Shown here in pieces: positions 28,169 to 36,900 of a stretch of 64,000 nt of DNA. This stretch comes from JACPPO01 sp965262505 (GTDB lineage Bacteria; Acidobacteriota; Vicinamibacteria; Vicinamibacterales; UBA2999), in assembly GCA_965262505.1 (NCBI GenBank), contig CBDHFM010000030.1, positions 2,294,001-2,358,000 on the forward strand, written 5' to 3'. The notes under the pieces were generated by a model. That model ran no database searches. It was given only the letters and a program-made list of their open reading frames with translations, and was not told where the DNA came from. Position numbers and translations under genes: made by a program. The stretch's first letter is position 1, and each line of letters opens with the position of its first letter.

Positions 28169-28217
28169 GACGATTCGTGGCTGGCGACCCGTTGCACTCC
28201 GTGCGCCAGGGCGCGGC

Positions 28218-28976
28218 CTAGCCCTGCTTCCCGCCCGGGGATAGCGTCCGGATCAGGTCGATCGGGAGCGGGAAGATGATCGTGGAGTTCTGCTCGGAGG
28301 CGATCTCCGTGAGCGTCTGCAGATAACGGAGCGTGATGGCGGCGGGTTCGCGGTCGATGATCGCGGCCGCCTGCGCCAGTTTGTCCGAAGCGATGAGCTC
28401 GCCCTCCGCGTGAATGATCTTGGCGCGCTTCTCGCGTTCTGCCTCCGCCTGTTTGGCCATCGCCCGCTGCATGTCCTGGGGCAGATCGACGTGCTTGACC
28501 TCCACCGCCGACACCTTGATGCCCCACGGGTCGGTCTGATGGTCCAGGATGGTCTGTAGCTGCTGATTGAGCCGATCCCGCTCGGACAGCAGGTCGTCCA
28601 TCTCCGCCTGTCCGAGCACGCTCCGCAGCGTCGTCTGCGCCAGCTGCGACGTGGCGTAGTTGTAGTTCTCGACCTCGACGACGGCGCGGCGCGGATCGAT
28701 GACGCGGAAGTAGACGACCGCGTTCACCTTTACCGACACGTTGTCGCGCGTGATGATGTCCTGCGGCGGCACGTCCAGCACGACCGTCCTGAGGCTCAAG
28801 CGCACGATCCGATCGATCGGCCGGAGGACCAGGATGACGCCGGGCCCCTTGGGTTGCGGCAGGAGCTTGCCGAGGCGGAAGATCACGCCGCGTTCGTACT
28901 CGGCCAGAATCTGAATCGAGCTGAATGCGTAAAAGACGATGACGAGCACAATCAGCAGCGTCGGGGAGAGTTCCAT
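28218..28976 (-). CDS. Slipin/stomatin-family SPFH membrane protein
   Basis: 252 residues. One N-terminal membrane helix (LLIVLVIVFYAFSSIQIL) is followed by the band-7/SPFH domain (EYERGVIFRLGKL, QDIITRDNVSVKVNAVVYFRV) and the coiled-coil slipin tail. It forms membrane scaffolds that recruit proteases. The ATG overlaps the stop of nfeD by one base, the common operon order in which an NfeD membrane protease partners with its slipin. Confidence 0.95.
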   Translation of the reverse strand: MELSPTLLIVLVIVFYAFSSIQILAEYERGVIFRLGKLLPQPKGPGVILVLRPIDRIVRLSLRTVVLDVPPQDIITRDNVSVKVNAVVYFRVIDPRRAVVEVENYNYATSQLAQTTLRSVLGQAEMDDLLSERDRLNQQLQTILDHQTDPWGIKVSAVEVKHVDLPQDMQRAMAKQAEAEREKRAKIIHAEGELIASDKLAQAAAIIDREPAAITLRYLQTLTEIASEQNSTIIFPLPIDLIRTLSPGGKQG

Positions 28977-30316
28977 TAGCCTTCTCCTTCTTGCGCCGGA
29001 GCCCCGGACGGTTCGACGGTCAGCGTGAGGCCGTTGACCGCAGTGACACGGACGGGCTGCCCCGCCGCGATACGACTCGCGCTCTGCGCGCGCCAGGTCT
29101 CGCCATGGATGTCGATGTTGCCGGGCTCATCCGGTCCCACCCCGTCGCGCGCACGGCCGCTCACCCCAATCATCCCGTCCACGCCGGTGACCGAACGTCG
29201 CCGTTGCGAGGCCAGGGCGAGCCGGCCCAGGAACAGCGTGATGGCCGCGAACCCGACCGCCATCGGGACGATGAACCCGAGGCTGACCTGGACACCGGGA
29301 ATCGCGTCGCGCGTGAGCATCATCGACCCGAGCACCAGGCTGACCACACCGCCGATGCCCAGCACGCCAAAGCTCGGGACCGTCAGCTCCATTATCAGAA
29401 GCGCAAGACCGAACAGGAGCAGCAGTAGTCCGGTGGTGCTGACCGGCAGAATCTGAAAGGCGAAGAACGCGAGCAGCAGGCACAGCCCGCCCGCCACGCC
29501 AGGGAGAATCGCGCCAGGGTTCCAGAGCTCGATCGTCAAGCCGAGCATGCCGAGCGTCAGCAGCAGCGTGGCGATCTGGGGATGCGCGATGGCGCCGAGC
29601 AAGTCCTGTCGGAGCGTCATGTCGACGCGGCGCACCTCCGCGTTGGCGGTGCGAAGCGTGGTCGTCCGGCCGTCGAATCGTGTGACCGTTCGTCCGTCGA
29701 GCTGACGCAGCACGTCATCGAGATCCTGTGCAAGAAAGTCTATGAGCGGGGGCGTGGCCTCCAGCGCCTCGCCGTCGGTGAAGGCGCGGCTCTCCAGCAC
29801 GGCCTCCTCCGCCAGCGCCAGGTTGCGCCCGCGTGCCGCCGCCAGCGACCGTGCGTAGGCGGCCGTGTCGGAGGCCGCCTTCTCGGCCGTCGTTTCGTCC
29901 ATGGCCTCGCCCGATCCGGACACCGGGTGGGCGGCGCCGATGTGGGTCCCGGGCGCCATGACGGCCACGTCGGCCGCGAGCGTGATCACGAAACCGGCGG
30001 ACGCCGCGCGCGAGCCCGACGGCCCGACGAAGACCACCACGGGTGCCCGCGACGTGATCATGCGTGAGACGATCGCACGCGTCGAGTCCAGCAGTCCGCC
30101 GGGCGTGCGCAGGATGAACACCACGACGTCGGCGTCGGACGTGTCCGCCTGGTCGATCGTTTCGGTCAGGTATTCCGCTGAAATAGGGTGAATGATGCCG
30201 TCGAGTTCGGCGACGATGGCCAGGGGGCGGTCCGGTGCCTGGGCGTACCCCGGTCCGGAGACGCCGCCCGCGGAGAGGAGCGCTGCGGCAAGCACCGCAC
30301 GACGCGTGTGCGCCAT
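28976..30316 (-). CDS. NfeD-family membrane protease (ClpP-like serine protease domain)
   Basis: 446 residues from ATG 30316; an earlier in-frame start exists but precedes non-signal sequence. Signal peptide (AVLAAALLSAGGVSGPGYAQ), then the ClpP/SppA-like domain with RTPGGLLDSTRAIV and the catalytic region GPSGSRAASAGFVI, then five or six membrane helices (about residues 245-375) and a C-terminal OB-fold NfeD domain. Long NfeD proteins of this type cleave stomatin-like partners. It is translationally coupled to slipin. TACAAT lies six bases before the ATG, suggesting a leaderless mRNA. Confidence 0.93.
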   Translation of the reverse strand: MAHTRRAVLAAALLSAGGVSGPGYAQAPDRPLAIVAELDGIIHPISAEYLTETIDQADTSDADVVVFILRTPGGLLDSTRAIVSRMITSRAPVVVFVGPSGSRAASAGFVITLAADVAVMAPGTHIGAAHPVSGSGEAMDETTAEKAASDTAAYARSLAAARGRNLALAEEAVLESRAFTDGEALEATPPLIDFLAQDLDDVLRQLDGRTVTRFDGRTTTLRTANAEVRRVDMTLRQDLLGAIAHPQIATLLLTLGMLGLTIELWNPGAILPGVAGGLCLLLAFFAFQILPVSTTGLLLLLFGLALLIMELTVPSFGVLGIGGVVSLVLGSMMLTRDAIPGVQVSLGFIVPMAVGFAAITLFLGRLALASQRRRSVTGVDGMIGVSGRARDGVGPDEPGNIDIHGETWRAQSASRIAAGQPVRVTAVNGLTLTVEPSGAPAQEGEG

Positions 30317-30318
30317 GG

Positions 30319-30328
30319 AGGGATTGTA
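30319..30328 (-). promoter_or_regulatory. -10 box with leaderless spacing before nfeD
   Basis: On the minus strand TACAAT is followed by CCCTCC and then ATG 30316: six bases, placing the expected transcript start at the start codon. CCCTCC cannot serve as a ribosome-binding site. Same geometry as at 20085 and 46659. Confidence 0.35.
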
Positions 30329-30331
30329 CTT

Positions 30332-30377
30332 GGGGTCAGACCCCATTCACGAATCGACTCAGGTGGTCAGACCCCCC
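30332..30377. repeat. GGGGTCAGACCCC palindromic repeats
   Basis: GGGGTCAGACCCC at 30332-30344 is a perfect palindromic motif around a single A, and a related GGTCAGACCCCC follows at 30365-30376. Motifs of this form are commonly dispersed in bacterial genomes as REP-like sequences. These sit in the divergent promoter region between nfeD and the phosphatase gene and would overlap the nfeD -35 region. Confidence 0.6.
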
Positions 30378-30413
30378 TATGCCCCGCGACTCGATGTGAG
30401 CCGTCGTGACACA

Positions 30414-31526
30414 ATGGGCTTGTTCGACGTGTTCAGAACCGCTCGTCCTCATCGCTATCGCCGGACGATGGGTGCCGTTCTACTGGCCTTTCTTCTGGCC
30501 GGCGCCCGCGCCGTTCCCGCAGCTCAGTCGAGCGCGTGGCCGGCCTGCGATCTTCGAACGACCGAGCGCGTCGTGGCGGTCGGAGACGTCCACGGCGCGT
30601 ACGACGGTCTCGTCGGCATCCTGCGCGCTGCCGGAGTGGTCGACGCCCGGGCCCGGTGGAGCGGCGGCCGGGCGATTCTCGTGCAAACGGGCGACCTCCT
30701 CGATCGAGGACCGGATTCGCGGAAGGTCCTCGATCTGCTGCGCCGGCTCGAGCGCGAGGCCGCCCGAGCGGGCGGTCGTGTCTACCCCCTACTCGGCAAC
30801 CATGAAGTGATGCGCATGGTCTGGGATTGGCGGTACGTCAGCGCCGGGGAACTCGCCGCCTTTCGGACTTTCGACTCCGCCGATCTCCGCGAGCGCGTCT
30901 ACGCCGTCGTCTCCGCTGACGCGGCGCGCCGGGCGCGGGAGGAGGAGCGGCCACACGACGAGGCGGCGTTTCGCGAGCGATTCCTGAACGAGATTCCGCC
31001 CGGTTACATCGAGATGCGGCAGGCGTTCGACGCGACCGGCGACTACGGCGAGTGGCTGCGCGAGCGCCCCGCGGTCGTCAAGATCAACGGCATCGTGTTC
31101 GTGCACGGCGGCGTCAATATGGCCACGGCGGCGTTGGGGTGCGAAGGGATCAACGAGGCCGTGCGGCGCGACGTCACGGTCGTGAATTCGACAGGCGAGC
31201 GGGCGCTCGCGGGACTGTCGTCGAGTGCAATCGGACCGCTGTGGTATCGCGGTCTGGCGTTGGAGCCTGACCCGGCGTTCGCGCCGGGGGTGACGAGCGT
31301 TCTGGGCGTCCTCGACGCGCGCGCGATCGTGATCGGTCACACCGTGACTGCCGGCTTTCGGATCGCAACACGGTTCGGGGGCCGCGTGATCCAGATCGAT
31401 ACCGGCATGCTCGGGGGGAGTTTCTATCCGAGTGGCGTCGGGTCCGCCCTCGAGATCCGGGGCGACATGCTGACAGCGATCTACCAGAACGACCGCGAGC
31501 GTCTGTCTGATCTCCCTGGCCAGTGA
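30414..31526 (+). CDS. Shewanella-like (calcineurin-type) metallophosphatase, exported
   Basis: 370 residues from ATG 30414; ATG 30468, directly before the hydrophobic signal segment (GAVLLAFLLAGARAVPA), is an alternative. All calcineurin-like motifs are visible: GDVHGAYDG, GDLLDRGPDS, LLGNHEVM, VHGGVN and IGHTV. The sequence pattern, with an insert of about 100 residues between GNHE and HGG, is that of the SLP phosphatases. It is probably periplasmic; substrates in bacteria are unknown. An IS1182-like element sits 4 bp after its stop codon. Confidence 0.9.
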   Translation: MGLFDVFRTARPHRYRRTMGAVLLAFLLAGARAVPAAQSSAWPACDLRTTERVVAVGDVHGAYDGLVGILRAAGVVDARARWSGGRAILVQTGDLLDRGPDSRKVLDLLRRLEREAARAGGRVYPLLGNHEVMRMVWDWRYVSAGELAAFRTFDSADLRERVYAVVSADAARRAREEERPHDEAAFRERFLNEIPPGYIEMRQAFDATGDYGEWLRERPAVVKINGIVFVHGGVNMATAALGCEGINEAVRRDVTVVNSTGERALAGLSSSAIGPLWYRGLALEPDPAFAPGVTSVLGVLDARAIVIGHTVTAGFRIATRFGGRVIQIDTGMLGGSFYPSGVGSALEIRGDMLTAIYQNDRERLSDLPGQ

Positions 31527-31530
31527 ACGG

Positions 31531-32931
31531 CTAGCAGCCCGTGGCAGAAGCACCGATTCGCGAATCGATGGATAGGAGTTCGTGACACCGCGTCCGAGCG
31601 TCGATACTCGACGAATTCGGCCGGTCTGGCGCATCGAGCGGCCAGGAAGGCGCTGCGAGAGTCCAGAGGCGGCTGAGAGCAGCGGTCAGGGCCTCCAGCA
31701 CGGCTGCCGCGCGGCCTTGGAGGCTCCGCGGCGTACCGACCCCCGTCAGCTGCCGCATGAGCAATCCGAGATTGAACCCACAGACGTGCACCAACACGCG
31801 TTTCAAGATGTTGGGATGTCCGCGCAGATGCACCCGGCGCATTCCTCCGGTTTCGTAGAGATGGGCATTGGGACGTTCAAGCCGTTCGCCGCGCTGCCGC
31901 AACAGGCGTTGCCCGCGGGCGCCCCGAATCCGTCGCCGGTTGGCATATACGGCGGCTCGGGCGTCGGCCTTCCCCTTCCAGTTGCGGCGCCCGCGGTCCG
32001 GTTCCGAGATGTAGCTGCGCAGCCCGATGTCGACAAACTCGGTCAGCGTCTGATTGCTGTGATACCCCTTGTCGCCCACGATCTCGGCGAGGCCGGCGTC
32101 GGCCACCACCGCGAGTCGTTCGGCGGCGGTGATGAGGGTCTCCACCATCGTCGTCGTGTCCCCGTCGTCGGCGTCCTGCACCGTGACGCTGACGACCGCG
32201 CCCGTCTCCAGGTCCACCGCGTGCTCGGCTTTGTGCGCGAGGTGCGTGCGCCCGTCCTTCAGCTTCGTGATCTTCGCGTCCGGATCCTGCGGGTGCGTCC
32301 AGTCGTCGTTGGACCCCTTCTTCTTGCGCTTCCGATCAAACCGGGCCAGCTCGGCGCGGGTCGGAGTGGCGATCCCGGACGCCTCGGCGAGCTGGGTCAG
32401 CCACGCCTCGTACTCCTTGCCCGTGTCCCGGCGCACGATGCTCCGCATCGCCGCATTGGCCTCCAGCGTCGTCGCATCGATGCCGAGCGTCCGCCCCAGC
32501 ACGAGCTGCGCGTCGGCCAGCTGCTGCAGCACCCACGTAAATACTGCTTGGTGCGTCTCCACATCGATCAACCGCCGCGCGCGCGACAGCGTCGAATGGT
32601 CCGGCGGCGCCTCGTGCAGCTCGAAGTCCAGAAAGTGGCGGATGCTCAGCGAGTCGGCGGCGCGCCACGCGATCGCGCGCTCCGAGTCCAGGCCTTCAAA
32701 GTAGCCGAGCAGCAACAGCCGGAAGTAGCGGCCCGGCGCCAAGCTCGGTCGGCCGACCCCGTCGGCATAGAACTTGGCGCACTGCGCCTCGACGAACGCG
32801 TCAAAGCCCGCGTCGTCGAGAACGCGATTCAGTCGCTGGTAAAACGGGTGCCCCGCGCTCTGCGGCAGATCGGCGCTCGCCACCCACATCGTCTTCTGCC
32901 CCGCACGGCGACGGCGTTTCCCCATGGCCAT
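31531..32931 (-). CDS. IS1182-family transposase
   Basis: 466 residues. The N-terminal DUF772-type region (FRLLLLGYFEGLDSERAIAW, HEAPPDHSTLSRARRLID) is followed by the DDE core with LGIDATTLEANAAMRSIVRR and EIVGDKGYHSNQTL, as in IS1182 relatives. The reading frame runs to the very end of the element: its last codon TGC lies in the terminal repeat and the stop TAG is supplied by the duplicated target CTAG. The frame is otherwise intact, so the transposase may be active. Confidence 0.9.
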   Translation of the reverse strand: MAMGKRRRRAGQKTMWVASADLPQSAGHPFYQRLNRVLDDAGFDAFVEAQCAKFYADGVGRPSLAPGRYFRLLLLGYFEGLDSERAIAWRAADSLSIRHFLDFELHEAPPDHSTLSRARRLIDVETHQAVFTWVLQQLADAQLVLGRTLGIDATTLEANAAMRSIVRRDTGKEYEAWLTQLAEASGIATPTRAELARFDRKRKKKGSNDDWTHPQDPDAKITKLKDGRTHLAHKAEHAVDLETGAVVSVTVQDADDGDTTTMVETLITAAERLAVVADAGLAEIVGDKGYHSNQTLTEFVDIGLRSYISEPDRGRRNWKGKADARAAVYANRRRIRGARGQRLLRQRGERLERPNAHLYETGGMRRVHLRGHPNILKRVLVHVCGFNLGLLMRQLTGVGTPRSLQGRAAAVLEALTAALSRLWTLAAPSWPLDAPDRPNSSSIDARTRCHELLSIDSRIGASATGC

Positions 32932-32996
32932 GCGCGGCAGTGTAGTACGCGGGATCGATCGTGTCGATCCCTAATCTCGACTTTCACCACGGGCTG
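31535..32996 (-). mobile_element. IS1182-like insertion sequence with CTAG target duplication
   Basis: Inverted ends: CAGCCCGTGGCAGAAG on the left and, read inward on the right, CAGCCCGTGGTGAAAG (13 of 16 match). Direct copies of the palindromic tetramer CTAG flank it at 31531-31534 and 32997-33000. Length 1462 bp, one transposase gene. Inserted 4 bp after the phosphatase stop. Confidence 0.9.
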
Positions 32997-33059
32997 CTAG
33001 GCCCTGCCTGCTCCAACGCCTGCGCCGGGCTGTCCTAATCGGTGGATCCGCCTGCGGGG

Positions 33060-33923
33060 TCAGCGCGGGAGCGTATACAGGATGGCCAGCTCCCCGCGCT
33101 CGGCGATCTTTGCCTCGAACAGCTCGACAATCGCGGCGCAGCGCGCAATTAGCGCCTCAATCTCGAACCTCGTGAGGCTGTTGCCGACAGCGTCGGCCAC
33201 CGTCTCGTGGGCCGCAGCGTCGTCTGCCGTCAGCGCCCGCATGTTTTCAAAGAGCGACCGCTCGATGCGAATGAGCACGGCCGGCCGCCGCAGGTCCTTC
33301 CCGAGCCGAAAGGCGCGCGTGTGGTCGATCATCCACATCTTCCAGTCGGTCGTCCACAGCAGGTTGCCCATGTTCCGATCGCGGTTGGAAATCAGCTCGT
33401 CGAAGACAAGCCTGATGTAATTTTGCATGGCCGTGCGCTGGGGATCCGGGCCGCGCTCCTTCGTCTTCAGGCGCGCTTCTTCATCCATCATCACGTCGTC
33501 AATCCACCAGGTCACGGCTGCCCGCTTGCCTTGGACCACCCGTTCGACCGACATCGGGACGTTGTCGAGATCCAGCAGCACGGCCAGCCGGTAGGCGGCC
33601 ACGTTATAGCGGTAGCTGTCCTTGAAGTTGATTTCTGGGAGGCCTGTCGGCGGTCTAAAAATGGCCCGTGACTGGTCGACGACCTGAATCTTGGCGTCAT
33701 GGGTCAGCACGTCGTCCGACAGCGTCGCACGCCGCGAATCGGTGACGCCGACGCCCACATCACGCGTGCGCACGATTTCCGCGCGGAGGAGGAACTCCTC
33801 CATTTGCGCTGGCGTAAGGGTGACTGGTGCGGAAGCGGCCGTGTCCTGCGCGGTTGCAGGTATCGGCACGCTCCAAGTGATGATGAGAAGGGTCAGTGCC
33901 GCCGCGCGCGAAGCGTATCTCAT
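33060..33923 (-). CDS. Exported protein with a PI3/4-kinase-like (HipA/FAM20-type) core
   Basis: 287 residues, signal peptide (LTLLIITWSVPIPATAQ), ATG 33923 with AGGAGG upstream. The central stretch DELISNRDRNMGNLL followed 12 residues later by WMIDHTRAF matches the catalytic-loop and metal-binding pattern of PI3/4-kinase-like and HipA-type kinases (N-R-D-x-N ... I-D-H). A possible nucleotide-contact region is YRYNVAAYRLAVLLDLDNVP. An exported kinase would need periplasmic ATP, so function is unclear; it may be a pseudokinase. No partner gene is evident. Confidence 0.6.
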   Translation of the reverse strand: MRYASRAAALTLLIITWSVPIPATAQDTAASAPVTLTPAQMEEFLLRAEIVRTRDVGVGVTDSRRATLSDDVLTHDAKIQVVDQSRAIFRPPTGLPEINFKDSYRYNVAAYRLAVLLDLDNVPMSVERVVQGKRAAVTWWIDDVMMDEEARLKTKERGPDPQRTAMQNYIRLVFDELISNRDRNMGNLLWTTDWKMWMIDHTRAFRLGKDLRRPAVLIRIERSLFENMRALTADDAAAHETVADAVGNSLTRFEIEALIARCAAIVELFEAKIAERGELAILYTLPR

Positions 33924-33956
33924 GACAGCCTCCTGGCGACCGAAGCGGGTTGACGG

Positions 33957-36900
33957 TCAGACCGTGAACCGCCGCTCTTCGAGCGGCCGAACCGATTCTA
34001 CTGCAAGCGCGGGCGACCCTGAACGCAAGAGCGCGCTGAACAGGCCCTGCAGCAGATCGACGTGATCGGCCAGGAGATCGAACAGATCGCGGCCGTCGAT
34101 GCGCAGGGCGGTCCCGGCCTCCGACACCACCACCGTCGCCTCGGCACGCACGTCAGCCAGCGTTTCGTAGACACCCACCGCGTCGCCAGGCTGCACGACG
34201 AGCGGGGCGCCCACCGGCGCCTCAACGCTGAGTGCCCCGCGCACCACGACATAGATCGCGGGATCGTCAGTCTCGCGGACGAGCGCCGTTCCCGGCACCA
34301 GAGGGACCTCACGGGCGATGGCGGCCAGCCGCAGCAACTGGCCGCTTGTCGCACCGGCCATCAGGGGGCTCCTCTGAAGCAGCAGCACCCGTTCCATCGG
34401 CTGCAGGCCGTCCGCGGTGCGTCGGGTACTCGCCTCCGGCAGGCGGCCGTGCACGACGCCCTTCCAACCCGAGCGGCCCTGCGCGTCGATGAGCATCTTG
34501 AAAATCCCGTGGGCGATATCGATGTTGTCCGAGATCAACGTGAGGAACTCGCCCTGCGTCAGCGACAGCGTGACGGCCACGTCGACGGCGTGAACGCCTG
34601 TCCGGAGAGGCTTGCCCTCGAGCATCTCCTCGAACGCCAGCGGGCCGGGCGCGACCATCCTGGCGCCGTCCTCGAACCGGACCTCGCCGTCGATCAGGAA
34701 CTGCAGCGTATCGGGCTCGAGACCCGCGTGATACACCGCCCGGCCGCGATCGTAGCGGACCTGGCGGGCGGTGCCGGCGAAGCGAAACAGCTCGTCCACC
34801 GACACGTAGTCGAAGAGCGGCACCCGGCGCAGGCGGCTCGCGAGCTCGACGGTCGGGAGCGGCTCAAGCCAGCGGGCGCGCCGCTCGTCGGCCGGCATGC
34901 GGGACGCTGCGAGAGCCCAGGACGCTGCCTCGAACACGTACCAGTCCTGCGCCTCGCGGTGCGCGAGCGCGTGCTCGATGTCGCTCGCCAGTTGCCAGAC
35001 GCCGCGCTCGGCCGTCAGGTGGATGGCGGCGGCGGCAATCACCTGGTCCTCATCGTGAATGAGCTGTGCGAGCGTGTCATCCGGATCGCGCCGCCGCGTC
35101 CTGAACATCACGTTCGTGCGGCGCACGCGCTCGTCCGCGGGCATGTCGTCGACCATGAGCACGACGCGTTTCCGGAGCGCGCCGCTCAGCACGTTGTCCA
35201 AATATTCGCTCGCGCTGGCGCGCCGGCGTGCGTCGCCGTGCTCGAGCGCAAACCAGGCCGCGCTGATGTCCGTGCGGGGGTACATCAGTCCCAGCAGCTG
35301 AAAGACGCGCTCCCTGGTGCGCCGCTGCTTTTCCTCCAGGGCGCGCACGAGAAGCGTGTCCGCCCCGAAGGTTTCTCCCTGGGCCAGGTTCGCGTGCAGG
35401 GTCAGGGCGTTGAAGTAGCGGAGACTCTCCGTCATCGCCAGCGCCTCGATCGGGTCCCGGCGAATCACGAACTGCGGGTGATCCCGGTGCAGCGTCTCGA
35501 TGGCGGCAATGACTTTGTACCGAAGGAAGCCGTCGCGGTCCGAGAGGGCGTCGATCAGTACGTCGAGCGTCCGCTTGGCGGGCAGCCGCGCCAACGTGGC
35601 GGGCAGGTGGCGCCGTACCCAGATGTCCTCACGCTGATCCTGCAGGAAGTGGGCGAGCGGCTCGATGACAGGCTCCCCGTACCCGACCAGCACCGTGCGG
35701 GCCTCGTCCTTGAGGAGCCGATGGCGAAGCAGCGAGACGAGCGGCGGGACGAAGAGAAACGTATCCGGCCCGAGCCGACCGGCGCTCCGGACGGCTGCAC
35801 GGGCCACGTCGACGTTGGTGTCGAACATCAGCGGGACCAGCATGTGGCGGACGCGCTCGTGCGGAATGTCGCCGAGCGCGCCCGCGACCTCGAGCCGCGC
35901 CGGCGCGGCACTCTCCCGCGTGTCGGCGGCCAGTCGGCGCAGCGCCGACTCGGCGGCCTCGAGATCGCCGGCATGCGGACTCGCCGCCAGCGCCACGGCC
36001 GCCGTCACGACCATTCGCGGGTCGCTGTCGGTCAGGTGCTGCCGCATGAGCGCCGCCGCCTCCTGTCCGCGGATGGCCGAGACGGCGCGCACCGCGCCCG
36101 CGCGCACGGCGGCATCCTCGTCCGCCAGCAGCCGTTCGACCGCCGGCAGCCACCGGGCCGCCACCTCCGGCTTCAGCGCCTCGAGCGATTGCAGCGTTCG
36201 CGCGCGTACCGGCGCCGACGTGTGGTGCAGCAGCAGCGGCGTAATCAGATGGCGCTTCTCGAGCGACTCGAGCAGCTCGATCGCGTAGAGCACCCGCTGC
36301 TCGTCGTGGTCCGCCAGTTCCTCGACCAGGAGCTCGATCGTCTGCAGATCCGCGTGCGGCGCGCGGATGTCCGTCACCTCGACGTCGTGCCGCGCGATGC
36401 TGCGCCGGAACGCCGAGAGATACTCGCGCTTGACCCGGTACGCCATCACGATCCAGATGAACATCAGCCCGAGGCTCGCGTAACTGAGCTGCTGCCACGA
36501 GAATCCGAACCCCCACGGCTTGATCAGCACCAGTACCAACAGCGCGCCCAGCGCCTTCGCGAACCTGTCCATCGTCACGTCGACGAACGGCTTCCCGCGG
36601 TACTTGATCGGCGTGGGCAAGGGCAGGAATAGAATCTCTCGTGTCGTCTTGTCGACCGTGTAGCGGAGCGACGTGTCCAGGACGCGCGCGGATGCAGGTG
36701 CCCACAGTCCCGCGTTGAAGAGCATCACGACAGCCGTGGTCCCAAGCCCCACGGGGAGGATCAGCAGCGCGAACCCGATACCGAGCAGCCTGTGAATCCG
36801 GCTGGTCAGCGTCATCTGAATCAGAAATCCGATCAGGGAGAGGTAGACCGTGACCTGGGCAAGAAACCTGGTGATGCCATCGACATCCTGCCCCAGACTC

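Noticed and set aside
31582..33000. 472-codon plus-strand frame over the IS1182-like element
   Set aside because: Shadow of the transposase gene; no ribosome site, and terminal repeats bound the minus-strand gene.
34062..36632. 856-codon plus-strand frame opposite the Npt1-HEAT gene
   Set aside because: Low-complexity Arg/His/Gln composition and no recognisable domain; the minus strand encodes a clear transporter.
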